Shown: positions 10,401-21,528, numbered from the stretch's first letter. The stretch is DNA of 64,000 nucleotides from Branchiostoma floridae (GCF_000003815.2 NC_049994.1:8178390-8242389); one strand, 5' to 3'. Program-made: numbers and translations. The notes: generated from the letters alone by a model not told the origin.

Positions 10401-11528
10401 CCCCCTAATGCATGTTGAGTTGGAGCCGGGTGATGCGCTGTTTTTCCACTGTAACCTGCTCCACCGCAGCGAGCAGAACCACAGCGACAAGCGGCGCTGG
10501 GCCTTCCTGGTGGCGTACAACCGGGCCTCCAACAACCCGGTCATAGAGCACCATCACCCACGTTACACACCCATGGCAAAGGTAAGGACAACCCGGTCAT
10601 AGAGCACCATCACCCACGTTACACACCCATGGCAAAGGTACGAACAACCCGGTCATAGAGCACCATCACACATGTTACACACCCATGTTAAAGGTAAGGA
10701 CAACCCGGTCATAGAGCACCATCACCCACGTTACACACCCATGGCAAAGGTACGAACAACCCGGTCATAGAGCACCATCACACATGTTACACACCCATGT
10801 TAAAGGTAAGGACAACCCGGTCATAGAGCACCATCACCCACGTTACACACCCTTGGCAAAGGTACGAACAACCCGGTCATAGGTCATAGAGCATCATCAC
10901 CCACGTTACACACCATTCTCAAAGGTAAGGGCAATCTGGTCATATCTGCCCAAGTCCTAGCTAGCTAGCTACCGCCTCTCCGCAAGGAGGCGCGGGGAGG
11001 GGGCAGATGATCTACGCAAGCCTGACCTAGTCTCGTGTTCTCTCGCAAGATAGAGACTAGGTCATTATCCGTGATCAAGATGTGCTGTGAGACATCGAAA
11101 ATTTTGAGGTGTGTACCTTACCTTTAAAAACAGTCATTGCTTGAAGAAAGTTTGGATCTATGGCTCTAGCCACAGAGCACCATCACCCACGCTACACACC
11201 GATGACAAAGGTATCAACAACCCGATCTACCTATAGCAAAGAATCACCTACATTTTAACCAAAGTCGAACACCTCAGTCCGTTACTCACCGTTACTCATC
11301 CTACAGACCCATGTCAAAGGTAAAGTTCATTTTGGTCATAGAGCACCATCACCCACGCTATACACGTAAATTGATTTGTAATAATTGTACTGGAACAATC
11401 ATCTATTACAGGTGCCCAACACTGCTATCAAAAAGTGCACAACTGCAACAGATCTCACCGGGAAAGATTTCTTCGATCCGGCAAAGGACATTAGCCTCAA
11501 GAGGGTCTTCAAGAAAACCCAGCGCTGA
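7028..11528 (+). CDS. Phytanoyl-CoA dioxygenase (PhyH) family oxygenase, seven 3' coding exons
   Basis: Exons: 7028-7112, 8113-8338, 8731-8822, 9532-9622, 9971-10057, 10387-10581, 11412-11528 (TGA). All introns are GT..AG and all phases join. The 296 readable residues form a double-stranded beta-helix Fe(II)/2-oxoglutarate dioxygenase. The HxD iron pair is in WHQDYG (exon 3), the distal His in LLHRSEQ and the 2-oxoglutarate-binding Arg region in DKRRWAF (exon 6). Other family blocks are [11 protein letters not shown] (exon 1), VYHYHSKL (exon 3), [11 protein letters not shown] (exon 4) and [13 protein letters not shown] (exon 5). Among animal proteins it most resembles those labelled L-proline trans-4-hydroxylase-like or PHYHD1-like; the substrate cannot be told from sequence. 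The first exon here opens mid-codon after an acceptor and an in-frame stop lies upstream at 6988, so at least one 5' exon with the ATG is missing from this call. Confidence 0.9.
7420..7485. repeat. (AC)n microsatellite in intron of the PhyH gene
   Basis: This is a nearly pure AC dinucleotide run of about 65 bases inside the first called intron. The poly-Cys/Val and His/Thr reading frames over it are artefacts. Confidence 0.95.
8410..8600. mobile_element. MITE with about 74-bp inverted repeats and TTA duplication (PIF/Harbinger-like)
   Basis: The ends AGCCCCGTTTTCAAATCAAG and, reverse-complemented, AGCCCCGTTTACAAATCAAG start inverted arms that pair for about 74 bases each. TTA flanks both sides (8407-8409 and 8601-8603), the 3-bp TWA target preference of PIF/Harbinger. 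The element has 191 bp and no coding, and it sits in the second called intron of the PhyH gene. Confidence 0.85.
10533..10940 (+). repeat. 56-bp minisatellite duplicating the exon 6 / splice donor junction
   Basis: The last 49 bases of PhyH exon 6 plus its GTAAGG donor are repeated into the intron. The landmark CAACCCGGTCATAGAGC starts at 10533 (in the exon), 10589, 10645, 10701, 10757, 10813 and 10869, exactly 56 bases apart. A weaker copy follows to 10940. Units alternate between GGCAAAGGTACGAA and GTTAAAGGTAAGGA versions, so a 112-bp higher-order unit is visible. Single degraded copies recur near 11169 and 11300-11365. Each unit retains a potential splice donor. Confidence 0.95.
11023..11064. 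repeat. 12-bp arm inverted repeat in the last intron
   Basis: TGACCTAGTCTC and GAGACTAGGTCA are perfect reverse complements around an 18-base loop. A second small hairpin, GCCTCTCC-GCAA-GGAGGC-like, lies just upstream near 10975. It could be an old MITE remnant. Confidence 0.5.
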
Positions 11529-12404
11529 CGACTCTTACCTGCAATTCACCCAAACTTCACAAGGGGGCCTTATTTGAGGCTTTGTAGATTTGCAGCATTA
11601 TGTTTGGAGTGATACATCTGGTTTCAGCGTTAGTCGCGTTACAAAAAGTGTTTCATAACCAGCACTAAAGCAATATATATGTACGAAATCTACAAGATGT
11701 TGCTGTTTAAATCTACATGGCAATTTATATTTCTTTGACCAATATGTTCATAAGAATTGCAATTGGCAAATACAAAATAACACCCAAATGAAAAGGACTT
11801 TACCTTAAAGCTTGCAACATGTAACGAATCGGAAAATGATAACCTGTTTCAATCCACGTGCAGGTGGCTAATTCGGTATCAAGTCATGCGCGACACCTAT
11901 CGATCCTGATGAGAAGGACATCTGGGGTCCAATTGCAAACCCATCATTGAGCTAACAAAGTTCGGACAAGAAAATAGGGAAATATGTTCTTTAATTTTGA
12001 AGAAATTCTAGTGAGATTCCTAAATAGACCTAATCCTTGCTTATTACCGCAATTGCACTGATAATATTTTCTTCGATAGATGTGAACATTATGCAGTATC
12101 TAAAATGCTTGAATTACATTTTACTAAAGCTTCAAGAATGATACTAAGTCGCAAAAAATGTATCATGTGCTTACGTTAAATATGAAAAAAAAGATACATA
12201 TCTAAAATCTTTAAAAAATCACGGTCATGGCTCCGTTTTACTCACTAGTGCAACGTCCACAAGTACAGTAAAGGCACGATATATAGTATGTGGCGAAGGA
12301 CAACCTCAAGCCAACCGTTCACACTTACGCCACAAAGAAAATCTTCAGAAAAGACGCTGGAGCCGCATGTTCCCCGCTTAGGAACTTTATTCGAACCGTA
12401 CTGC
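11529..12404. other. 3' flank of the PhyH gene, no gene seen
   Basis: This AT-rich stretch presumably includes the PhyH 3' UTR. Frames around 12288-12400 are open but overlap the start of a MITE fragment and show no domain. Confidence 0.5.
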
Positions 12405-12560
12405 ACGATGTATTTTCCCTTTTTGGTACTTTCTCGTCATATCTATCATCAGCGGAGAGGGAGAAAAAAACATTCTTGTTTTTTTTTAAATTTGGCGAAA
12501 AGTAATGAGCGCGCAGATGTCATCCATAAAATCTACTTGCTGTGGCATTTTCCACTGTAT
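12405..12560. mobile_element. Fragment of the GGCCACAGCAAGTA MITE family, copy 1
   Basis: The right end reads GTCATCCATAAAATCTACTT followed by GCTGTGGC, matching the termini of the copies at 12825 and 55936. The interior, read in reverse (a run of A, then CTCCCTCTCCGC and TACCAAAAAGGGAAAATA), matches the interior of the copy at 12825. No left terminus is recognisable, so it is truncated. Confidence 0.65.
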
Positions 12561-12824
12561 CAGAAAGCTGCTCATTGATTGAATGAACGCCATAGCTTTT
12601 GATATGAAGTTTACCTTCCAGACGTATGTAATAAGTAACTTTGATGCCTAAATTCCCCTCACATGACATATAGCCTGCGAACATTCGTTGCTACCAACAG
12701 ATTATATCGAGATGAATAACTTTGATTATATTTTTTCTGCATCTGATTTGATTATACCATGCCTTTGATATACGCGTACGAGTGCTTCATACAATCAAAG
12801 AACCACTTTCTGGTGCAACGGCAA

Positions 12825-13324
12825 AGGCCACAGCAAGTAACCTTTATGGATGACATCAGCACGCTCATTAATATTCGCACAATTAAAAAAAAACAGAAAG
12901 ATTTTGTTCTTCCTCTCCGCCGAAGATGACTATGACAGAAAAATACCAAAAAGGGAAAATATCTTGTGGTAGACTTGATTGTAATTGTAGAAGTGACACT
13001 GTGGTAAGTATAATGAAGCCATGAACGTAGATGAAGTAGTGAAAATAGTTCAATAATAAGAGTGGCACCAATGCGGTAACCATGACTATAGTTGTCAAAT
13101 GATGCCAACCTACCACAGTCATTTTGTGCACCACTTGATTACAGAAATAAAAGAAAATAAGTTGATCGTGATACCATTTTTGTTGCTTCAATGCTTGTTA
13201 CAACGTTTCTAATGTCTATGTTGAAAATAGAGATATCTTGTTTTTCACCAATCTGTTTTTGGCCCTCTCATTAAATTTGGAGTTCGCAGAGAATGTAATC
13301 CATAAAATGTACTTGCTGTGGCCT
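12825..13324. mobile_element. MITE, GGCCACAGCAAGTA family, complete copy 2
   Basis: The left end AGGCCACAGCAAGTAACCTT and the reverse-complemented right end AGGCCACAGCAAGTACATTT pair, with similarity reaching about 35 bases into TATGGATGACAT. The interior is non-coding and has repeated GTAGTTGTAGAAGTGACAC-type segments shared with the other copies. The length is about 500 bp. The target duplication is not resolved. Confidence 0.8.
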
Positions 13325-13483
13325 TCCAAAACGTACATGCTCATCCGGTGAATATTGGACAGACAAAGACAAGAAAACGCTACGTACTTCACGTCATCTG
13401 CAACCTGTTGAAGGGCATTAATTCCTGTCCAAGGATAACGTAAGTAGACGTAGTTGGATCAAGCGGGTTGTAAGAAGAAAAAC

Positions 13484-14095
13484 ATGGCGGCCAGAGGGAC
13501 TTTCATCAACGCAATTCTGATTCTAGTTGCGGCAATCACCGATATCATCTTGACGGTACCGACGCCAGTCATGAAGGCTCAGAATGGTAACGTCACACAG
13601 ATACCAACCAAGAGCTTCGCTGATGCCATGATCAACCACTCGCCGACTGAATCTACCATATGTGATGAAACCAACATTCCGAAGCCAACAAAAGGAACCC
13701 GAATGGCTAATTCTAACGACGCCAACAGCAAAGCTGATCAAAAGGCAGGTAACGTGAGTGATCAGGCATTTCCAACCGTTACGCAGAAACCCGGTGATAA
13801 AAATGACACATATGACTTCTATGACCGAAAGCAGATGATTTTTCACATTCTAGCTGGAGCCGGTGTTGGGGTGCTAACGTGTATACTCATGATAGTTTTC
13901 ATCGTTTGTACGGCGTTGTTGTGGGCGTCTCGGAACAAGCCATCGGAGGAACATCGAGGTGTTCCCGCCGTGCCTCGGGCTGATCTTACCTCTCAGCCGG
14001 AAGCCAGTCACAGCCTTCCGATGGTGGATACTTCTCCTCGTCAGCCTGATAGCTGTCCTTCGTTGTCTACAGCTGCTGAACATAACATCGTGTGA
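13484..14095 (+). CDS. Single-exon type I membrane protein of unknown function
   Basis: The 203-residue frame starts at an ATG in good context (AACATGG); an in-frame TTG 30 bases upstream is less likely. Residues about 5-28 are hydrophobic and look like a signal peptide. The ectodomain to about 115 is rich in Ser, Thr, Pro and Asn, with several N-x-S/T sites. A strong transmembrane helix spans about 120-146 (AGAGVGVLTCILMIVFIVCT). The roughly 55-residue tail is Ser/Pro-rich with no recognisable motif. An ATTAAA signal lies at 14216-14221, about 120 bases after the stop. I do not recognise the family; orphan adhesion or receptor-like stalk proteins look like this. It could also be the last exon of a longer gene. 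Confidence 0.6.
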   Translation: MAARGTFINAILILVAAITDIILTVPTPVMKAQNGNVTQIPTKSFADAMINHSPTESTICDETNIPKPTKGTRMANSNDANSKADQKAGNVSDQAFPTVTQKPGDKNDTYDFYDRKQMIFHILAGAGVGVLTCILMIVFIVCTALLWASRNKPSEEHRGVPAVPRADLTSQPEASHSLPMVDTSPRQPDSCPSLSTAAEHNIV

Positions 14096-14605
14096 AGAAA
14101 ACAGCAGAAGAACTGACTCTAGCATTTCACTCAAGAAATGAACAATGCGTCTGTTGTAACACTTCAAAAACATTCTTCATGACAAATGTAAGTGCTGAAT
14201 TTGCAAAGATACTACATTAAATACAAAATCAAAATTTATACGATTTCAAATTGATGCAAATATTAGTGGTAGAATAAGCTCGCAATGTAACCCCACTGTA
14301 ACTTGGTTTGGTTATACTGATCTCTACTTGGGTCCCTGGCAGTTTTCCTTGATCTTCTGCATATAGTACTTGAAAAATTTTCTTTCTGCTAACAGAGAAA
14401 AATATGTAATGATAATTGTGAAGTGCTGCTGATTTTGTTGCAAAACGCTTTCACGTGTATACTAAATGATAATCCCGGTAATTTTCGGGGTTGAATACAT
14501 ATAGTGATCGTATTTTCTTTTAACTCACCTCAATAAAAGCACGTGCATAAATATGCTGAAACTATGTAATCAATCATCTGCGATCGCAAAACATAGTCTT
14601 AGCCT

Positions 14606-14905
14606 AGGCCACGGCAAGTAAATATTGTAAATAACACCACACTATCATTAATTTTCGCCTAATTTAAGATTGAAACTGATAATTTTTTCCTCTTTGGAGA
14701 AGGTAAACAAGATGAGAAACTACCAAAATGGAAAGGTAGCCATGACCGTAGTTGTAGAAGTGAAAATTGTCGGATGGTGGTAAATTTGACACCAATGTGA
14801 AAGCCATGGGTGTATTTGATAAGTTGGTGAGTGATGCCAGTCTATTACACTACCGTTAATGTAGGAAAAAATTAAAATGTAGAAGTTGAGGGTATAATCT
14901 ATAAA
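14606..14905. mobile_element. MITE, GGCCACAGCAAGTA family, copy 3 with degraded right end
   Basis: The left terminus AGGCCACGGCAAGTAAATAT and the following CATTAATTTTCGCC match the family. The interior has the ACTACCAAAATGG and GTAGTTGTAGAAGTG segments. The right end is only weakly recognisable near 14890-14905 (ATAATCTATAAAATA). Confidence 0.65.
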
Positions 14906-15439
14906 ATAACCGAAAACGAAAATTTGTTTTTAAAAAGATTGCTGACACCGTTGGGGGCATGCGGAATCATACAGAATTGCAGCCTACCCAACGTCAGGCA
15001 CGCGCAGGTATACACAGCTGGGCAAACGTCACAATCTTATTCATACGATATAAAAGACAAGTCATTAAACAACCATACAATAATGTTCGAACCTCGCTGC
15101 CTTTCAGACTAACTTAAGTGTTTACATGCGATTTAGGATTTCAGTTCCACTATGTACTACTTTTTTACCTTTACGTCATACACTACGAGGTCACGGATGA
15201 TTACTATATAATATATATATATCCGCGGCATTGAATTGTAAATCAACAACAATACAAAACATTTTACATAGCAATCAGCGTTGAATCCAGGGCATCTATT
15301 TTTCCCTTTTCCTCATTCCCGTAGAGTAGCATTTTAAAAAATGCAGTCTTTCGGAAATCACGTTCTGCGGTACAACATTTGAGACTACATGTAGGTCCCA
15401 TAGCCTTGGGCAAGGTAGCAAAGAACAAAACATTGGGAT
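14906..15439. other. Short intergenic stretch without gene
   Basis: No exon, repeat unit or RNA gene is evident here. A short AT dinucleotide run is at about 15207-15223. Confidence 0.5.
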
Positions 15440-15692
15440 TGTTTGTTTGTTTGTGCCTTTATTGTGACTCGATAGATACTCCATCGGCCTACTAGGCCGC
15501 TTTTCGTGGAGGTCGAGCATACATGGAGGAGGTGAGGGGTCACCTAATAATATACATATTGACACAAAATTCCTATTGATCATACAGAAAATAAAGGAAT
15601 TCTAAATACATACATACATAAATGAAAGAATAATAATAATGTAAACAAATGACAATCATTGGCTCGTTGATTCCATACACGTTCGAGGATCG

Positions 15693-18600
15693 CTACCGTG
15701 TCACTAGTCTTTTGAAACTAGAGATTGAGGTTGCAGCTCTGGCTTCCGGCACTAGTGAATTCCAAAGAAGTGAACCAGAGTAAGCTAGTGATCGTCTGTA
15801 GACCTCTCTCACTGGCTTAGGTACTACTAGAAGATCGGAAGCACTACGTCTGGTGGTCCTGACTGATCTGTCCCTGCAATAGGTGAACATACGACGTATG
15901 TAGGGTGGTAACTTATTGTTCAAGGCCTTGTATACCAGTAGGGCTTTGTGGTGCTTGTGTAGCGATTTCACATCCTTCCATCCCAGACGTGAGTGAACTT
16001 CCGCCGATGGAGTTAGATATGGGGCACGTAGAATCAACTTCCCGGCTCGGTTCTGCATCCGTTGAAGTTTCTCCAGCTCCCGTTCTGGCGCAGAGTCCCA
16101 GACAGTACAAGCGTACATAATACGAGGGTGAGTCAGAAAGTAATGCAAGTGGTTTCATAACAGACTCGTTCTTTGATCGAATGAGTTGAAATTTGGTACA
16201 AAGGTTAAGACATATCTCCTCTTGAGATTGAGATATCTAAATTTGTTGCTCAATATTTTATGAGTGACTGAGCTGCTTTCAAGGTGACCACACCCTTGGT
16301 ATCCCGTCAGAAGAAAAGTTAGGTCCAATTAACGTACAATTAAGGATTTCCCTATACCAATTTTTGCTATTGTAGGAGACTAAGCCTGCACATCCAATAA
16401 GCTGCATTGCTCTATAAGCCACATGCTTAATTTCAACTCTGAAATCCGAGCAGTTTTTCTTTTTTCGTTGCTGGTGTAGAGTGAGGTATACGCGGTCTTC
16501 AGGGTGATGAGATCTGCGTTGTTATGATTGAAACTTTCTGTAGCCTTCTTTTCCATTAAAAAAGAGAAATGAAACTTTTAAGTTAGCACACTTTTTGGCC
16601 TTTAAACAGTTAATAATTGTGTAAAGTTTCGTTTCTTCTGGTTAATCGAAAAGTAGTCTTTTAACCAACAATTCACGAATTCGTGTATAAATCCAACAGC
16701 TCTATAACACAACTTACTGCATCCTAGCAGCTGTAAATAAAGAACCATTACGAGTTTGGAGATGAAAATTGGCACGCAACCTATAGAGACATTTAGTATT
16801 ATACATGTATATTTTCAACTTCCTACAGTGATTTTCAGTGGGTCAGATTTAGAGGCATTGATAGTCTGACAAGCTACCAAGGGTGTGTTTATCTTGAAAT
16901 CAACTCAGTTGCTCATAAAATTATAAAGACCAAATTTAAAACATTCAATCTCAAGAGGACATATATCTCTACCTTTGTGCCAAATTTCAACCAAATTGAT
17001 TAAAAAACGAGTCTGTTATGAAACCACTTGCATTTCTTTCTGACTCACCCTCGTATGTGGCAGACATATGGAATTGTACAAAGTTAACAGGGTAGGCGTT
17101 GAAACAAAAGTGCGGACGTGCTTTAAAATGCTAAGTGATCGCCTGAGTTTGCACAAAATGGCATTAACTTGGCACTTCCAGTTTAGATTACGGTCAATTA
17201 GCACTCCAAGGTATTTGTACATCTTACATTCAGTTACAGCTGCCCCCTTGATGGACAGGTTTAGGCTTTTGCAACTGTTAAGCCTTTTGTCCGTACCAAT
17301 GAGCATAAACTTGCACTTTCCACTGTTCACTGATAATGAATTTGCCATAAACCACTGTGAAAGAGTATTAAGATCATTCTGAAGGTTTTCTTGAATGCTA
17401 CTGACATCCTTGCTACAATAGTAGATGACGGTATCGTCTGCATACATTGATATATTACAGAATTGGGCGCAATTTGGCATATCATTAACATAGATCAAGA
17501 ACAAGAGCGGTCCCAATATTGAGCCTTGGGGTACTCCATATTGCATTCGATGAAAATCAGAGGTAGTTCCATCAACGGCAGTGCAATGCTGCCTACTAGA
17601 CAGGTAAGACGTAAACCAATCCAGTGCGCCCCCCTGTATGCCATAGCAAAACAGCTTTTGGAGTAGAATATTATGATCCAGCGTATCAAACGCCTTGGAA
17701 AGATCTATAAACACCGCCCCTGTCAACTGACCATCATTCATTGCATCGAGCCACTTCTCTGTGAGAAGATGTGCTGCGGACTGAGTAGAATGGCCTGGTC
17801 GAAAACCAGACTGGGCCTCTGTAAGAATACTGTTATTTGTCAGGTACTTGTACAATTGAGTGTGTACTGTTCTCTCCAAAATCTTCGAGACAGCAGTTAG
17901 TATACTAACAGGCCTGTAATTGTTTGGTGCTGCTCTATCCCCTGTTTTATGAATGGGCGTTAGACGCGCCTTTTTCCAGTCATCTGGAAACTCGCTTCTT
18001 CGCAGAGATTCATTAAATAAATTTGTCAGAGATGGTGCGATGATCTCAGCCCCAGCCTTGAGCAATCTGTTGCTAAGGTTGTCTAGACCAACGGCTTTAT
18101 CCGTTTTCAGAGCAAGGAGTTCACGTTGGACAGACTCTGTTGTTACTTGACTGAAGGTGAAACGAGCCAGACAACGGTGCACGAACTGCAGTGGGCTGAG
18201 AAGTGACATCCCCGTGTTAATACCACGTGCTAACTTTTCGGCAACGGTGCCAAAATACTTGTTAAGTTCCTGGGCGATTTCCAATGGCGAGGAGCACATA
18301 TCTCCATTCGCATCATTGAGGCAGGAAATATTGGACGACTTGGTCTTTCCTAACAGAGATTTGAGTGATTTCCACATGCCATTGGTATTTCCGTTGTTAA
18401 TTTCATCAGTCAGGTATGTTCGTTTGCTCGAGATGATTAGGCGTTTGGTGTGATTAGGCAACTGTTTGTAGGTTTCCCAGTCAGTTTGGCTCTGGGTCGA
18501 CTCAGCCGTATGCCTGGCTTTATCACGAAGCGCCATTATCTCCCGTATATCTTGTGTGAGCCATGGTGGACAGTCCTCTCCCCTTACACGGAACTTCTTG

Positions 18601-20001
18601 AGAGGCGCATGCTTGTTGCAAACGGTTTCAAAGAGTGATTTCCATGTTGCCCACATACTTTGCACGGAGTCCAAAATGTTAAGAGTGTCCCATGGAATTG
18701 TGGCCAAATCTTCCCTAAATTTTCCCTCATCGAAGCATGTGGAAATGTATTTAGGGGGTGGCCTAGGGTTCTTTAATCCACGATATGTGAAGATAAGGTG
18801 ATGGTCGCTTAGCGAACCCTTATAAACACCGCTGTTAGAGTGTTTACTAGGGTTAGACGTTAAAATGACGTCAATAAGGGTGGAGGATCCTTCAGTCACT
18901 CTTGTTGGTTCGGTTATGACGTTGCTAAGGTCATAAGCATCACACAAGAACTTGAGCTCCTCAATAGGCCCCTTGTCCTCCAGAAAGTTGCAGTTCAGAT
19001 CACCCATGATTGTTATTTCCAGATTGCTATCAGATGCTTTGTCAAGTTTCTCTGAATAGTTCGAAGAAGTGTTCATCCTTGGGTGGTCTGTAAGCACAGT
19101 AGACGAGGAGATGTTTTGACTTAGGTGGGGTTAACTCAATCCACAGGGCCTCCAAACCCTCAACAGTGAGATCGCTTCTTTCTTTGAAAGATATAGAGTC
19201 TTTAATGTAGAATGCTACCCCGCCCCCATGTCTCGACCCCCTGTCCTTCCTGAGAAGAAAGTAGCCCGGTAGCTGTATGGTATCGTCTGGGAAATCGTCG
19301 CTTAGGTGTGTTTCGGTTAGACCGATGATATCCAGTCTACTTTCTGTAGCAAGGATTTCGAGATCAGTATGCTTTGCTGGCAAACTTCGAATATTCTGAT
19401 GTACGAACATAAGGCCCTTCTTACGTCCTTTCTTAGGCGGACAAGCAATGGAAGGTATTTCTTCAGGAGTGGCATTTGACAAATTAAGGTTTTCAGGGAA
19501 GTTTAGGCGATCACATTCACATTTTAAGCACGACCATTCCAGATCACTGTTTTGAATATAACGGTGAAACATCATGTGTGACATACCTGAACAATTTTGA
19601 TGGTACCAAGTAAAGCATGTCTGACATTCAATACCCTTTCTTACACCTTTACAACATTCTCCACATGGATCCTTTACAGCTCGACTACTTGGACCCGGAT
19701 TAACTGGAATATCTCCCGACAAAAGCAATAATACACATGCACAGAGCTTAATCTTGTTACATTTTCTTCCAGGAATCGACATATTGTTGGCATGCTTACT
19801 GCGGACGCCTGACAATTGATGCAGAGCATAATCATATTTTGACACAGCTGGAGATGGTCTTGCAGTGTCGTTAGACAACAAAGTATCATAAGTGATTGCC
19901 GATTTGGAAAAGTACAAGATCAGGACAGCTATTACTGTCAGATGTACACAGAAGGTGTTATTCGCCTTAAAACACTTCAGAAGTTTTGATCCCGACATCA
20001 T
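15693..20001 (-). pseudogene. Broken PHD-endonuclease-RT polyprotein of the CR1-type LINE
   Basis: Coding runs from ATG-ATG at 20001. A hydrophobic segment precedes the 2A-like GDIPVNPGP (residues about 97-104). A C4HC3 PHD finger follows (CGECC..CQTCFTWYHQNC..CLKC), then an APE endonuclease (HQNIRSL, GLTETHL, GDLNCNF, SDHH) and RT (AGFRPGHST-like SGFRPGHST, FIDLSKAFD, YGVPQGSILGP, YADD). One frameshift falls in the endonuclease at about 19042-19060. The C-terminal domain is cut at LYNSICLPH by the mariner insertion and resumes on its far side as IMYACTVWDSAP, running to 15693. Removing the insert and the frameshift would leave a nearly full open frame, so the copy is not very old. Confidence 0.88.
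16123..17053. mobile_element. Non-autonomous mariner-like element with long inverted repeats
   Basis: The ends are CGAGGGTGAGTCAGAAAGTA and its near-perfect reverse complement, flanked by TA on both sides (16121-16122 and 17054-17055). The inverted similarity continues inward for roughly 190 bases (GTTTCATAACAGACTCGTT, then CTCTTGAGATTGA-like blocks). No transposase frame is present in the 931 bp. It is nested in the CR1-type LINE and is therefore younger than it. Confidence 0.85.
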
Positions 20002-21360
20002 GAATGCTACTAGTACTAATAGACAGTGGCGATTTGAAATATTCGAGCTGGCGCCCCAGCGCTTTGATATGCAAATTTAGTATTGTGCGCCGAACCACTA
20101 AATCACAGTAATCACAAGTATTTAATCTTCAAATATACTATTTACAACTGGTTTCGACCTCAGTCAAGCACAATATAACTGGAAGTGTTCAAAACATACT
20201 TAATTACAGGCACAATGATTAAAGGAAAAAAACATAAGTACAATACCTCCATGGCTTTGGGCATGCCCTCCCCACTGCTAACGTCGAGCCGCATAAACTA
20301 CTATTTAAAGTACTGAGAGATCACAATTTTACACTAAAACCATTCAGCAGGTCCTTTGAATGTTTTGCATAGGTATATAAGGACAGAGTAGTTAGTGGTG
20401 ATAGAAGGAACTTGTAAAATTAGATCTGGCCGACGCAGCCTGGGAAAGTCGATGCTCCCGCCATGGTGACCCCTGACCTCCTCTTTGGGATGAAACACAT
20501 CTTCTTGGAAGGCCTCATTTTAGACCCGTCCAGGTGTCAGGAATACACATTATTTGTCAAACACACAAACCGTCACACTTCATACTGTGATTTCTCGACG
20601 ATCATCGCGTGCTAAGTTGACAGCCTACGACGTCAATAGACGGTATGTTCACATTCTTTTCACCACGTTTTATATACACGTTTACGGTTGAGTGAATAAA
20701 AATAAGAGGCCATGTTTGTTAAGAAAATCAAGCCAATGCTTCTTTGTCCAAGATATGCATGTTTTAGAATGTAAGTCTGTAGCAGAAATTTGTCTGTAAT
20801 GGGAAACATTCTCAGTATTTCGGTCACATTTAAGGGCCCTTTAAGGACGTGATGATTGCTAAAACTGCCACAAAAAAAGAACGGCTGTCGATTTGGAAAT
20901 ATAACAAAATGGAAGATATCCGAGTGCAGTGAAACAAAAACATACAGGTGAACGACCTGCACTACAAAAATTTAACATATTTTTATCATTTTGTCGTAAT
21001 CATAATGTTTGTGAACTGTGTCAAAATAAGCTGCATGTCCCCAGAGTTTAAAAAAAATCTCAATCATTCAGTGGACCCTCCCATGGCCTTCCGAACGAGC
21101 AAACTAATTTGCTAACGAATCAATGAATTAAGCAGATTGGGGCATGATGTTTCTATAGACATTTCAGTCGACGCTTTTTCGAAAGATAAAGTTTCTGGTC
21201 TTTAAATTTGCCAACACGAATAGAGTTTTGTTACTGGTATTACTGGTACATTTCAAACTGGGTCGCATAGCCTTCGGCGAGGCAGCAAAGGACAAAGAGG
21301 CTGTGAAGCATGTCTTATTGGAATGTCTGTGAGGAGTAGCGCCCGCTGCAGACTTCAATC
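20002..21360. other. Intergenic stretch, probably includes the LINE 5' region
   Basis: No gene or clear repeat is seen. A LINE 5' UTR is expected directly above 20001 but I cannot define its end. Confidence 0.5.
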
Positions 21361-21402
21361 GGGACTGGCTTTTATTCTATGGATGAAATAAAAGCCAGTC
21401 CC
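21361..21402. repeat. Perfect 16-bp hairpin
   Basis: GGGACTGGCTTTTATT and its exact reverse complement are separated by ten bases. The direct repeat GACTTCAAT lies on both sides, close to the arms. The arms contain AATAAA in one orientation. Confidence 0.85.
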
Positions 21403-21528
21403 GCTCGAAGACTTCAATGGTGAGCATTGGTTGGAGAGACGCCTATAGGTGAAAGGTCACCATTATAGAAATGCGCAGACCCGGGAAAGCTGGTTTGTTA
21501 AAAGTACGTGTAAGAGGCATTTTTCTTG

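Larger units (their letters stand above)
15440..20001 (-). mobile_element. CR1-type LINE with PHD finger, endonuclease and RT, disrupted
   Basis: The element reads on the minus strand. Its coding region starts at 20001 and its 3' UTR ends near 15440 in AATAAAGGCACAAACAAAC, a short CAAA repeat tail. A mariner-like element (16123-17053) splits its C-terminal coding part. The same 3' UTR core, with AAGCGGCCT and GCCGAT, recurs at 45495-45560 and 59055-59145, so this family has other truncated copies nearby. The 5' end upstream of 20001 was not defined. Confidence 0.85.

Noticed and set aside
12288-12578. Overlapping 71-96 codon frames
   Set aside because: They span unique sequence and a MITE fragment, have no domain or splice support, and are too short to trust.
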